Source: Saururus chinensis
Lineage: Eukaryota; Streptophyta; Magnoliopsida; Piperales; Saururaceae
Length of the DNA stretch: 64,000 nt
Assembly: GCA_035235625.1 (NCBI GenBank)
Contig: CP141142.1
Span: forward strand, 18,858,995-18,922,994
Direction: 5' to 3'
The position numbers and the translations under genes are program-made. Under the pieces are notes generated by a model. That model was not told the DNA's origin. It saw only the letters and a list, made by a program, of their open reading frames with translations, and ran no database searches. Of this stretch, positions 25,601 to 39,054 are shown piece by piece; position 1 is the first letter of the stretch; every line of letters starts with the position of its first letter.

Positions 25601-28600
25601 TAATAAAATAAAAGGATATAACTAGAACAATAGTGATCCGGTTGGTTCATCGCTCTGTGCATTTGATTCATTCTTATGAACTTAGTAAATGAGTACATAT
25701 TTCTTTAAAATAACTAAATTTACATTTCATGATGAGCATTGGTGCATTATTTTATAACTAGTTTAGTGAATAAAATCACAAATGTTAAGGAATAACTGTT
25801 AAATTGTGGTTCACTTACTCCAATTGATTGGTAATTACAAATGTAACAAATGATAGGGAGGTTTATTTAATCTTTAAAAGATGTAACAAATTATTTACAA
25901 TCTATACGAACTTCAATTTTAATAGATTAAAAGTATATATCTAGACCAATAGTTGTCCGCTTGGTTCATCATTTAGTGCATTTAATTTATTCTTACAAAC
26001 TTAGTAAATAATTATGTATATCTTCAAAACCACTAAATATACTTTTGTGATGAGGATAGGTTCTTTTTTCTCAAACTAGTTAAGTGAATAAAATCGCATA
26101 AGTTAAAGAAGAACGGTTAAGTTGTGGTATCATTTACTGCATTTGATTAATAATTATGAACGTGACATATGATATTGAGGACTCGTTTAACTTTAAATGA
26201 TATAATGATTTATTGACATTCTTAATGAACTTCAGTTTTAATCGATTAAAAGGATACAACTTGACCAATAGTGGTCCAATTAGTTCATCATTTAGTGCAT
26301 TTGATTTATTCTTATGAATTTAGTAAATTAGTACGTATTTATTTAAAATAATTAAAAATAAATTCATTACGAGCATATGTTATTTGTTTTAATACCAGTT
26401 AAATAAATGAAATTACATAAGTTAAGGAAGAATGGTCAAGTTGTGGTATCACTTAGTCTATTTAATTCGTAATTACGAACGAAACAAATGATATAGAGGA
26501 CTTTTTAAATTTTAAACGATATAATAATTTATAAACATTCTTAATGAACTTTGATTATAATCGATAAAAAGAATATAAGAGACAAATAGTGGTCTGATTG
26601 ACTCGTCATTTAGCACATTTGATTTATTATTACGAACTTAGTAAATGAGTATGTATTTCTTTAAAACAAATCAATATACATTTGTTACGAACATGGGTGT
26701 TTTGTTCTAAAACTAATTAAGCGAATGAAATCGCATAAATTAAAGAATAACGGTCAAAATGTGGTATCACTTACTCAATTTGAATCATAATTATGAACGT
26801 AATATATGATAGAGAGATCTCTTCAAATATTAAAGGATGAAACGATTTAGTCACATTCTTAAAGAACATTCGTTTTAATAGAATAAAAGAAAATAACTAA
26901 ACCAATAGCGGTCCAATTTCTTCATCGCTTAGTACATTTGATTCATTTTTACGAACCTAGTAAATGAGTACATATTTCTTTACAACAACTAAATATATAT
27001 TAGAGACGGGCATAGGTTCTTTATTCTAAAACTAGTTAAGTGAATGAAATAACATAAGTTAAGGATGAACATTCAGGTTGTGGTATCCATTTATCCATTT
27101 AATTCCTAATTTAAGCTTAACCAATGGTTGGGAGGTCTCTTTAAACTTTAAATAATAAAATAATTTATAAACATTCTTAACAAACTTTAGTTTTAATTGA
27201 TTAAAAGGAAATAACTAGACCAAAAGTGGTCTGATTGGTTTGTCATTTAGTGCATTTGATTCTTTTTTAGGAACTTAGTAAATGAGTATATTTTTCTTTA
27301 AAATAAGTAAACATACATCCGTGATGAGCATAATTTCTTTGTTTTAAAATTAGTTAAGTAAATGAAATCACGAAAGTTAAGGAAGAACCATTACATTGTG
27401 GTATTAGTTACTCAATTTGATTTGTGATTACAAACATGATAAATTATATAGAGAACTCTTTAAACTATAAATGATATAATGATTTATTCATAATATTAAC
27501 GAACAAAGGTTTTAATTGATTAAAATGATATAACTAGACTAATAGTGATCCAATTGGTTCGGTGTTTAGTACATTTGATTCATTTTTACGAACTTAGTAA
27601 ATGAGTATGTATTTTTTTAAATAAAACAACTAAATATATATTCATGACGAGCATGGGTGCTTTGTTTTAAAACTAGTTGAGCAAATGAAATCACATAAAA
27701 GGAAGAATGGTCAAATGTATCACTTACTCCATTTGATTCATAATTAAGAACTTAATAAATGATAGGGAGGTCTCTTTAAACTTTAAATGATTTATCGATT
27801 CATTTACATTCTTAACGATCTTCGATTTTAATCAATTAAAAGGATATAACTGGACCAATAGTGGTGCGATCGGTTTATCGTTTGGTGTATTTGATTTATT
27901 CAAACGAGCTTAGGTACTTTGTTATAAAATGAGTTAAGCGAATAAAATCAACTAAGTTATGGAATAACGGTCAAGTTCTGGTTTTACTTTCTCCAATTAA
28001 TTCGTAATTACGAATGTAACAAATGATTAAGAGGTCTCTTTAAACTTTAAACTATATAATGATTTGTGCACATTCTTAACAAACTTTGGTTTTAATAAAT
28101 TAAAAGGATTTAACTATACTAGAAGTTGTCCAATTTCTTTATCATTATGTACATTTGATTCATTCTTATAAACTTCGTAAATGGGTAAGTATTCTTTTAA
28201 ATGAACGAAAATATACATTCATGACGAGCATAAGTGCTTTGGTCTAAAACTAGTTAAGCAAATAAAATCACATAAGTCAAGGAACAACGGTTAAGTTATG
28301 GTATCACTTTAACCATTTGATTTGTAATTACAAATGTCAATAATTATTTACAGGTAATCTTGGAGCTATAAATGATATAATGTTTTGTCAATCTTAACTA
28401 ACTTCAATTTGATGGATTGAAAAGATAAAACAAAGCAAAAAGTGGTCTGATTGGTTCGTCGTTTAGTGCATTTGATTCATTACTACGAACTTAATAAATA
28501 AGTACATATTTCTCTACAACAACTAAATATACATTTGAGACGAGAATAGGTTCTTTGTTCTAAAACTAGTTAAGCGAGTGAAATCACATAAGTTAAGAAT

Positions 28601-31600
28601 AACGGTCAAGTTGTGGTTCACTTACTCCATTTGATTCGTAATTACAAATATAACAAATGATAGGGAAGTATCTTTAATCTTTAAACGATATAACGATTTA
28701 TTTACATTCTAAACAAATTTTGGTTTTAATATATTAAGAGGATATAACTACATTCTAAACAAATTTTGGTCTGATTAGTTTGTCTTTTAGTGTATTTAAT
28801 TCATTATTATGAACTTAGTAAATGAGCATGTATTTTTTTAAAACAACTAAATATACATTCTTAACGAGCATAGGTTCTTTTTTTAAACTAATTAAGCAAA
28901 TGAAATTACATAAGAACGGTTCAGTTGTTGTATCACTTACCACATTTGATTATTAATTATGAACATAACATATGCTATGGAGGTCTTTTTAAACTTTTAA
29001 TGATATAATGATTTGTTCACATTATTAATAAACTTTGGCTTTAATCAATTAAAAGGATATAAATTGACCAATAGTGATCCGATTAGTTCATCATTTACTG
29101 TATTTTATTTATTCTTATGAGCATTGTAAATTAGTACGTATTTCTTTAAAATAACTAAAAATATATTCGTGACAAGCATATGTTATTTGTTTTAAAACTA
29201 ATTAAACAAATAAAATCACATTAGTTAAGGAAGAAGGTCAAGTAGTGGTATCACTTACTCCATTTGATTCGTAATAATGAACGGAACAAAAGATATAGAC
29301 TTTTTAAACTTTAAACGATATAATAATTTATATACATTATTAACGAACTTTGGTTTTAATCGATTAAAAGGATATAATAGATAAATAATGGTTTAATTGG
29401 TTCGTCATTTCGTGCATTTGATTTATTCTTATGAACTTAATAAATGAAAACGTATTTATTTTAAAACAACTAAATATACATTAGTGGCGAACATGGGTGC
29501 TTTGTTCTAAAACTAGTTAAGCGAATGAAATTACATATATTAAGGAATAACAGTTAAGTTGTGGTTTCACTTACTCCATTTAATTTATAATTACGAATGT
29601 AACAAATTATAGGAAGGCCTCTTTATGCTTTAAACAATATAACAATTTATTCACATTATTAATGAACAACAGTTTTAATAGATTAAAATGTTATAACTAG
29701 ACTAATAGTAGTCCGATTGGTTTGTCATTTAGTGCATTTGATTCATTCTTATGAACTTAGTAAATGAGTACATATTTCTTTAAAATATCTAAATATACAT
29801 TTGTGAGGAGCATGGGTGCTTTGTTCTAAAACTAGTTAAGCGAATTAAAATACATAAGTTAAGGAGTAACAGTTAAATTATGATTCACTTACTCTATTTG
29901 ATTTGTAATTACAAACATGACAAATAATAGGGAGGTTTCTTTAAACTTAAAACAATATAATGATCTTTGGTTTCAATATATTAAAAGGATATAATAGACA
30001 AATAATGGCCTGATTGGTTCATCGTTTAGTGCATTTCATTTATTTTTATGAATTTAGTAAATAGGTACATATTTTTTTAAAACAACTAAATATAGATTTA
30101 TAACAAACACGGGTGCTTTGTTATAAAACTAGTTAAGCGAATGAAATCATATATGTTAAGAAATAATGGTCAAATTGTGGTATCACTTACTCAATTTGAA
30201 TCACAATTACAGATGAAATATATGAAAGGGATGTCTCTTTAAACTTTAAATAATATAATGATTTATTCATATTTTGAAAGAACTTCAGTTTTAATAAATT
30301 AAATGGAAATAACTAGACAAATAGTGGTTATATTTGTTCATTGTTTAATACATTTGATTAATTCTTACGAACTTAGTAAATGAGTATATATATTTTTTAA
30401 ACCAAGTAAATATACATTCGAGACGAGTTAGGTTCTTTGTTCTAAAACTCGTTTAAGTAAATGAAATCACATAAGTTAAGTAAGAATAGTCAAGTTGTGG
30501 TATTCATATCTCCGTTTAATTCCTAATTACGAACGTAATAAAGAGGTCTTTTTAAACTTTAAATATATAATGAGTTATAAACATTCTTACTGAACTTTGG
30601 TTTTAATCAATTAGAAGGAAATTTTTAGACCAAAAGTGGTCTGATTGGTTCATCATTTACTACATTTAATTCATTTTTACGAACTTAGTAAATATGTACG
30701 TATTTCTTTAAAACAAGTAATTATACATTCATGACGAGCATAGGTACTTTGTTCTAAAACTAGTTAAGCAAATAAAATCACATAAAAGGAAGAACGGTCA
30801 AATTGTGGTATCACTTACTCCATTTGATTCGTAACAAGGAACTTAACAAATAATAGGGAGATCTTTTAAAACTTTGAACGATATAATAATTTATTTACAT
30901 TATTAAAGATCTCCAATTTTAATCGATTAAAAGGATATAACTAGAGGTCTAATTGGTTCGTTGTTTGTTGCATGTTATTTATTCTTACTAATATAGAAAA
31001 TGTGTAGGTAATTCTTTAAAATACTTAAATATACATTCATGATGAGCTTAGGTGCTTTGTTATAAAACAAGTTAAGCGAATAAAATCAACTTTGTTATAG
31101 AATAATGGTCAAATACTGGCTTCACTTTCTCCAATTGATTCGTAATTAAGAACGTAACAAACGACTAAGAGGTCTCTTTAAACTTTAATTATATGACGAT
31201 TTGTACACATTCTTAACAAACTTCAGTTTTAAATAATTAAAAGGATTTCAATAGACTGAAAGTTGTCCAATTTCTTCATCATTTAGTGCATTTCATTCAT
31301 TCATACGAACTTAGTAATGAGTACATATTCTTTTAAAATAACTAAATATACATTTGTGATGAGCATAAGTGCTTTGTTCTCTTAAGCAAATAAAATCACA
31401 TAAGTTAAGGAACAATGGTAAAATTTTGGTATTACTTTCACCATTTGATTTGTAATTACAAACATCAAAAATCATTTGGAGGAATCTTGAAGCTGGAAAC
31501 GATATAATGATTTCTCAATCTTAACGAACTTTAGTTTTAATCGATTAAAAGGATAAAATAAAACTAAGAGTTGTCCAATTTGTTCATCATTTAGTGTATT

Positions 31601-34153
31601 TGATTTATTCTTACGAGCTTAATAAATTAAGTATGTATTTCTTTACAACAACTAAATATACATTCAAGACGGGCATAAGTTCGTTGTTCTCAAACTAGTT
31701 ACGAATGAAATCACATAAGTTAAGGAAGATGTGTCGAGTTGTAAACATTCCTAATTACGAACGTAACAAGGGATTGAGAGGTCTTTTTAAACTTTTAAAG
31801 ACAATAACGATTTATAAACATTCTTTAAGAACTTCGGTTTTAATAAATTAAAAGGAAATAAATAGACCAAAAGTGGTCCAATTGGTTTGTCATTTAGTGC
31901 ATATGATTTATTTTTACGAACTTAGTAAATGAGGACGTATTACTTTAAAACAAGTAAAATATACATTCGTGATGAGCTTGAGTGCTTTGTTTTCAAACTA
32001 GTTAAACAAATGAAATCACATAAGTTAAGGAACAATGGTCAAATTGTGGTATAACTTTCACCATTTGATTCGTAATTACAAACGTCAAAAATTATTTGGA
32101 GGAATCTTGAAGCTATAAACGATATAACGATTTGTTAATCTTAATGAACTTTGATTTTAATCAATTAAAAGGATAAAAGAAAGCTAAAAGTGGTCCTCTT
32201 GGTTCGTCGTTTAGTTCATTTGATTCATTATTACGAATTTAATAAATAAGTACGTAATTTTCTACAACAACTAAATATACATTCAAGACGGGCATAAGTT
32301 ATTTGTTCTAAAACTAGTTAAGTGAATGAAATTACATAGTTAAAAATGAACGGTCAAGTTGTGGTATCCATTTATCTTTTTAATTCTAATTATAAATGTA
32401 ACAAATGATTGGGAGGTCTCTTTAAACTTTAAATGATATATGGATTTATAAACATTCATAAGGAACTTTGGTATTAATCAATTAAAAGGAAATAACTAGA
32501 TCAAAATTAGTCCAATAGATTCGTCATTTAGTGCATTTAATTTATTTTTACAAACTTAGTTAGTGAGTACATATTTTATTAAAATAAGTAAATATATATT
32601 AATGACGAGAATATGTTCTTCGTTCTAACACATGGTAAGCGAATGAAATCTCATAAGTTAAGGAATAACGGTCAAGTTGTTGTATTACTTAATGCATTTG
32701 ATTCCTAATTATAAATCTAACAAAGGATATTGAGGTTTCTTTAAACTTTAACCAATATAAAAATTTATTTACATTCTTAAAGAACTTTGATTTTAATTGA
32801 TTAAAAGCTTATAACTATACTAATAGTGGTTTGATTGGTTCGTCATTTAGTACATGTGATTTATTCTTATGAGCTACGTAATTACATACGTAAAAGAAAA
32901 ACGGTTAAATTGTGGTATCACTTTTTCTATTTGATTCGTAATTATAAACATAATAAATAATTTGTAGGACTCTTTAGAATTTATATAATATAACGATTTA
33001 TACTCAATCTTAACAAATTTCGGTTTTAATTTATTAAAAGGATAAACTAGAACAAAAGTGGTCTGATTTGTTCATTGCTTAGTACATTTGATTAATTATT
33101 ACGAATTTTGTAAATGAGCATGTATTTTTTTTAAAAAAATTAAATACAAATTCGTGACAAGCTTGGGTGCTGGGTCCTTTGTTTTAAAATTGGTTAGGTG
33201 AATTAAATCACATAAATTAAGAATAATAGTTAAATTTTGGTATCACTTTTTCTATTTGATTTGTAATTATTAATATAAAAAATAATTAGAAAATCTCTTT
33301 AAACTATAAATGATATAGCGATTTGTGCACAATCTTAATAAACTTTGGTTTTAATCGATTAAAATGATATAACTAGATAAATAATGTTCTATTGGTTTGT
33401 CATTTAGTGTATTTCAATCATTCCAATGAACTTAGTAAAGGAGTATGGATTTCTTTAAAATAAATAAATATACATTCATGATAAGCATGGGCGCTTTATT
33501 CTAAAACTAGTTATGCAAATGAAATCACATAGGTAAAGGAAGAATGATCAAATTGTGGTATTACTTACCCTATTAGATTCGTTATAATGAATGAAACATA
33601 TGATAGGGTGGTCTCTTTAAGATTTTGAATGATATAATTATTTATTAAGATTTTTAACAAATTTTGGTTTTAATCAATTAAAATGATATAACTACACTAA
33701 TAGTGGTTCGATTGATTTATCGTGTAGTGTATTTGATGCATTCTTACAAACTTAGTAAATGAGTACATATTTATTTAAATCAACTAAATATATATTAGTG
33801 ACGAGCATGGGTGCTTTGTTCTTAAGCTAGTTAAGCGAATTTAATTAAATAAGTTAAGAAAGAAAATCAAATTGTGGTATCACTTACTCCATTTGATTTG
33901 TTATTATGAATTTAACAAATGAAAAGGAGGTCTCTTTAAACTCTAAATGATAAAATAATTTATTAACATTCCTAATGAACTTCAGTTTTAATCGATTAAA
34001 ATCATATAAGTAGACAAAAAGTGGTCTGATGGTTCATCGTTTAGTACATTTGATTAATTCCTACGAACTTTGTAAATGAGTATGTATTTCTTTAAAACAA
34101 CTAAATATATATTTGTGAGGAATATGAGTGCTTTATTTTAGAACTAGTTAAGC
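22608..34153 (+). repeat. 320-bp satellite array, longest block
   Basis: About 36 units in + orientation. The unit length was checked at 25097 and 25417 (320 bp) and at 29492 and 29811 (319 bp). The two halves are visible in each unit: the motif catttgattcgtaattac recurs as catttgattcattcttac about 158 bp later, and again after another 161 bp (25502, 25660, 25821). Subtypes are scattered, including one with 'ccatttaattcctaattac' and 'ggaaataactagac' near 23.9, 24.6, 27.1, 30.5, 31.7 and 32.4 kb. No genes are present; the short reading frames here are satellite artefacts. Confidence 0.96.
31380..32650 (+). repeat. Two-unit higher-order repeat in the satellite
   Basis: Two satellite subtypes alternate. 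One has 'ggaggaatcttgaagct' and 'atttgttaatctta' (near 31465 and 32090). The next has 'acattcaagacgggcataag' and a cctaattac or tctaattat segment (near 31745 and 32365). The pair therefore repeats with a period of about 620-625 bp. The same second subtype is preceded by 'acgggcatagg' at 23.87 and 27.0 kb, so related pairs exist further left. Confidence 0.7.
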
Positions 34154-35365
34154 ACCAATCGGACCACTATTAATCTAGTAATATCCTTTTAATCGATTAA
34201 AAGTGAAGTTCATTAATAATGTTAATAAATTGTTATATCATTTAAAGAGACCTCCATATCATTTGTTATGTTCGTAATTACTAATCAAATTAAGTAAGTG
34301 TTACCACAATTTTACCATTTTTCCTTAACTTATGTTATTTTATTTGCTTAATTTATTTTAAAACAAATCACCCATGCTCCTCATGAATATATATTTAGTT
34401 GTCTTAAATAAATACATACTTATTTACTTGGTTCGTAAGAATGAATTAAATGTACTAAATGACGAACTAATCACACTACTTTTTGTCTACTTATATGCTT
34501 TTAATCGATTGAAACCAAAGTTCGTGAAGTATGTTAATAAATTGTTATATTGTCAAAGTTTAAAGTGTCATCCTAATCATTTATTACATTCATATTAACA
34601 AATCAAATGGAGTAAGTGATACAATAATTTGATCGTTCTTCCTTACCTTATGTGATTTCATTCACTTAACTAGTTTCATGCTCGTCACTAATGTATATTT
34701 AGTTATTTTTCAAGAAATACGTACTCATTTACTTAGTTCATAAGAATGAATTAAATGTACTAAACGACTAACCAATCTGACCACTATTACACTAGTTATA
34801 TCCTTTTAATCAATTAAAGCCGAAGTTCATTAAAAAATTGTATAAATCGGTATATCGTTCAAAGTTTAAAGAGTCCTCCATATAATTTGTTTCATTTGCA
34901 ATCACGAATCAAATTGAGTTAGTGATACCACCACTTAACCATTATCTTAACTTTTGTGATTTCATACATTCAACTAGTTTTAGAACAATGCACCCACGCT
35001 CGTCACAAATGTATGTTTAGTTCTTTTAAAGAGATATTCTCTCAATTACTAAGTTCGTAAAAATAATCAAATGCAGTAAATGATGACCAATCAGACCACT
35101 ATTGGTCTAGTTATATCCTTTTAATTAATTAAAATCGAAGTTCGTTAAGAATGTGTATAAATCATCATATCGTTTAAAGTTTAAAGAGACTTCTTATCAT
35201 TTGTTATGTTCATAATTATGAATCAAATAGAGTAAGTGATACCACAAGTTGACCATTTTTCATTAACATCCGATTTAATTTGCTTAACTAGCTTTAAAAC
35301 AAAGCACCTAAGCTCCTCACGAATGTATATTTAGTTATTTTAAAGAAGTACGTACTCATTTACTA
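34154..35365 (-). repeat. Inverted satellite patch
   Basis: At 34154 the satellite flips: + sequence ends in actagttaagc and continues as accaatcggaccac, the reverse complement of the ggtccgattggt segment. Nearly four units run on the minus strand. At about 35365 it flips back (catttacta then ataaatgaaatcc). The patch includes a unit with the reverse complement of the 'agtagacaaaaagt' subtype and one with the 'gaggagcatggg' subtype, so it derives from the local higher-order repeat. Confidence 0.92.
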
Positions 35366-37676
35366 ATAAATGAAATCCCAAAAGTTAAGGAATAATGGTT
35401 AAGTTGTTGTATCACTAACTTGATTTAATTTGTAATTGCAAACGTAACAATTTATATGGTGGTCTCTTTAAATTTTAAATGATATAACGATTTATGTATA
35501 TTTTTAATTAACTTTGGTTTTAATCAATTAAAAGGATATAAGTAGACCAATAGTGGTCCAATTGGTTCGTCGTTTAGTGCATTTGATTCATTCATATGAA
35601 TTGAGTAAATTAATAGCTATTTCTTTAAAACAACTAAATATGCATTTGTTTATTGGTGCTTCGTTGTAGAACTAGTTAAGCGAATGAACTCACATAAGTG
35701 AAGGAATAACGGTCAAGTTGTAGTATCACTTACTTTATTTGATTATTATTACAAACATAACAAATGATATGAAGGTCTTTTTAAACTTTAAAAGATATAA
35801 CCATTTGTGCATATTCTTACCAAACATCGATTTTAATAGATTAAATGGATATAACTAGACCAGTCGGATTGGTTCGTCGTTTAGTGCATTTGATTTATTT
35901 TTATGAACTACGTAAATGACTACTAATTTCATTAAAACAACTAAATATATATTTGTACTAGCAAGAAAGCTTTGTTCAATTACATAAGTTGAGGAAGAAC
36001 AGTTAAATTATAGTATGACTTTCTCCATTTGATTAATAATTAAGAATGACAAAAATTAATGGGAGGTCTCTTGAAACTATAAACGATATAACGATTTGGC
36101 AATCTTAAAAACTTTGGTTTTAATCAATGAAAAGGATACAACTAAACCAAAAATGGTCCAATTGGTTCATCATTTAGTGCATTTAATTCATTATTAGGAA
36201 ATTAGCAAATAAGTACATAATTTTTTAAATCAAGTAAATATAGATACAATACGAGAATGAGTTCTTTGATATAAAACTAGTTATGTGAATAAAATTACAT
36301 AAGTTAAGGAAGAATGTTCAAATTATGGTATCACTTACTTTATTTGATTTATTATTATGAATGTACAAATTATAAGGTGGTCTCTTTAAACTTTAAATAA
36401 TATAACAATTTATTAACATTCTTAACGAACTTTAGTCTTAATTGATTAAAGACATATAAGTAGACTAAAACTACTCTGATTGGTTCTTCCTTTAGTGCAT
36501 TTGATTCATTTTTATGAACTTAGAAAATAAGTATGTATTTCTTTAAAACAAGTAAATATATATTTGTGAGGAGCACGAGTGCTTTGTTTTAAAACTAGTT
36601 CAACAAATGAAATCACATAAGTTTAGGAAAAATGGTCAAATTGTGGTTTCACTTACTCCATTTGATTTGTAATTCAAACATAACAAATGATATAGAGGTC
36701 TCTTTAAACTTTAAATTATATAATAATTTTTACACATTTTTAACAAACTTTTATTTTAAACGATTAAAAGTATATAACTAGACCAATAGTGGTCTGATTG
36801 GTTTATCGTTTAGTGCATTTGATTGATTTTATGAACTTAGCAAATGAATGTGTTGAAATAGTTAAATATACATTCGTGATAAGCATGGGTGCTTTGTTCT
36901 AAAACTAGTTAAGCAAATAAAATTATATAAGTTAAGGAATAACGGTCAAGTTGTAGTATCACTTACTCCATTTGATTTGTAATTACGAATGTAACAAATG
37001 ATATGAAAGTCTCTTTAAACTTTAAATGATATAACTATTTATGTACATTTACCGAACTTCGGTTTTAATTGATTAAAAGGATATAACTAGACCAATAGTA
37101 TTCGGATTGGTTCCTTATTTAGTGCATTTGATTCATTTTTATGAACTAAGTAAATGAGTATGAATTTCTTTAAAACAACTAAATATACATTTATGACAAG
37201 CATGAAAGCTTTGTTCTAGAACTAGTTATGCCATGAAATAACATATGTTGAAGAAGAATGGTTAAATTGTATTAACATTCTTAACGAACTTTGATTTTAA
37301 TCGATTAAAAGTATATAAGTAGACAAAAAGTAGTCTAATTGGTTCATCATTTTGATTCATTCTTATGAACTTGGCAAATGAGTATGAATTTCTTTAAACC
37401 AACTATATTTACATTCATGAGGAGCATGGGTGCTTTGGTTTAAAACTAGCTGAGCAAATAAAATCACATAAGTTAAAGAAAAATAGTAAGATTGTGGTAT
37501 TACTTACTCTATTTGATTCGTAATTATGAATATAACAAATGATATGGAGGTCTCTTTAAACTTTAAACTATATCATGATTTATGCAAATTCTTAATAAAC
37601 TTTGATTTTAATTGATTAAAAGGATATAACTATACCAATAGTGGTCAATTGGTTCATCGTTTAGTGCATTTGACTC
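35366..37676 (+). repeat. 320-bp satellite with tetrameric higher-order pattern
   Basis: Units follow in a recurring order. Type Z has 'gttgtagtatcacttac', 'cttaccgaac' and 'tcggattggttc' (35640 and 36880). Type P has 'gacaaaaattaatgggagg' (36045). Type X has 'ttattattatgaatg' and 'taagtagac' (36345, 36465). Type Y has 'gaggagca' and gatatagaggtctc or gatatggaggtctc (36565, 37415). The Z-to-Z step is about 1.24 kb, close to four units. The second tetramer has lost its P unit and part of X near 37265. Confidence 0.75.
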
Positions 37677-37855
37677 TGTAACACCCCATATTCTAGGTAA
37701 AATACGTTTATTTTCTTTGCTTGTATGTGTGTTTGACTAGGTACCCATTTTCGCTTTCAAACCCTATGATTGTTTTGTGTGTTAACCTGTTAGGCTAGTG
37801 GTCCAACCTTTATGTAAAAGGGATAGGCCACTTCGGGTTCAGGGGTTCAACTTTG

Positions 37856-38339
37856 GTTGGAAGTCCTAAACGCATTAGGAGTTGGAAGTCATACTCGTGC
37901 TAGGAGTTGGAAGTCCTAATCATGCTTGGAGTTGGTACTCGTGCTAGGAGTTAGAAATCTTAATCATGCTTAGAGTTGGAAGTCCTACTTGTGCTAGGAG
38001 ATGAAAGTCCTAATCGTGCTTTGAGTTGGAAGTCCTACTCATGCTAGGATTTGGAAATCCTAATAGTGCTAGGAGTTGGAAGTCCTAATCGTGCTTGGAG
38101 TTGGAAGTCCTACTCGTGCTAGGAGTTGGAAGTCCTAATCGAGCTAGGAGTTGGAAGTCCTAATCGTGCTTAGAGTTGGAAGTCCTACTCGTGTTAGGAG
38201 TTGGAAGTCCTAATCGTGCTAGGAGTTGGAAGTCCTAATCATACTAGGAGTTGGAAGTCCTAATCGTGCTAAGAGTTGGAAGTCCTAATCGTGCTAGGAG
38301 TTGGATGTCCTAATTGTGTTTGGAGTTGGATGTCATAAG
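37856..38339 (+). repeat. 25-bp minisatellite in solo LTR
   Basis: About nineteen copies of a 25-bp unit, ttggaagtcctaatcgtgct plus aggag, with versions ending tcctactcgtgct alternating in places. The same unit occurs in about eight or nine copies in the left LTR and seven in the right LTR of the element at 52504-63290, so it is expanded here. Confidence 0.96.
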
Positions 38340-39054
38340 GTAAATCAGTTTGTTATAAATTAAGGGAGAATCTAAGGGTAGTAGGACACTCAAAGGAGGA
38401 TGAGGGGGCAGCCGCTAGGGGAGGTCATCTAGGATTCTATTCAAGTTTTTTTTTTTAATAGGAGGGGGGGATATAGGATTCTTATGGAAGAGTTCACCCA
38501 CTCTCCTATTGGCAGAAAAATCCTAGAACTAGGGGGAGTTCTTTTAAAAGGAAAAAGGATGGGGCAGACCTCTCTTTTTGGTTGGTTCGGCATCCCTTCT
38601 CTCCCACCTCTTCCATTTTCTTCCTTCTCCAATCAAGGACCTCCATAACTAGCAATTTTAGAAGGCACAAAGCAGTCACCATTGGATTGAATTTAAGGCT
38701 TAGAAGTGTAGGAGGAAGAGCTAGGGACTTTGGGGACAAATTGGTACAAGTAGGTGCTTCTTTTTACACCCTTAAGCATGTGATTTTGGTAGATGTAATT
38801 CAGCCATAGTTCAGCCTTACTCTAGGGGGTTTTTTTCTGTCATGAATCAACCTTTACTAGTTTTGAATTATTATGATTTTATATATATATGACTGAATTG
38901 TGTATACATGATTCTAATTTTTATCAAGTATATGAGGCCTAATTCATGCAAGCATGTTGCTAAATTTTTTGTCATTTATCTTAGCCCTATATTATGCATG
39001 ACTGATTCTGATTATAGTCATGTATATTATCTTTAATTTGGGTATAAACACTGT

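Noticed and set aside
34154-35365. A long inverted-repeat transposon formed by + and - satellite arms
   Set aside because: The arms are tandem satellite on both sides, with no terminal motif or target duplication; an inverted patch explains it better.
37856-38339. CRISPR-like array from regularly spaced repeats
   Set aside because: The 25-bp copies are directly tandem with no unique spacers and lie in a plant LTR; the 46-bp arrays are the same kind of minisatellite.
38441-38809. Overlapping reading frames in the solo LTR
   Set aside because: They sit in the LTR promoter region on both strands and have no counterpart that stays open in the other LTR copies.
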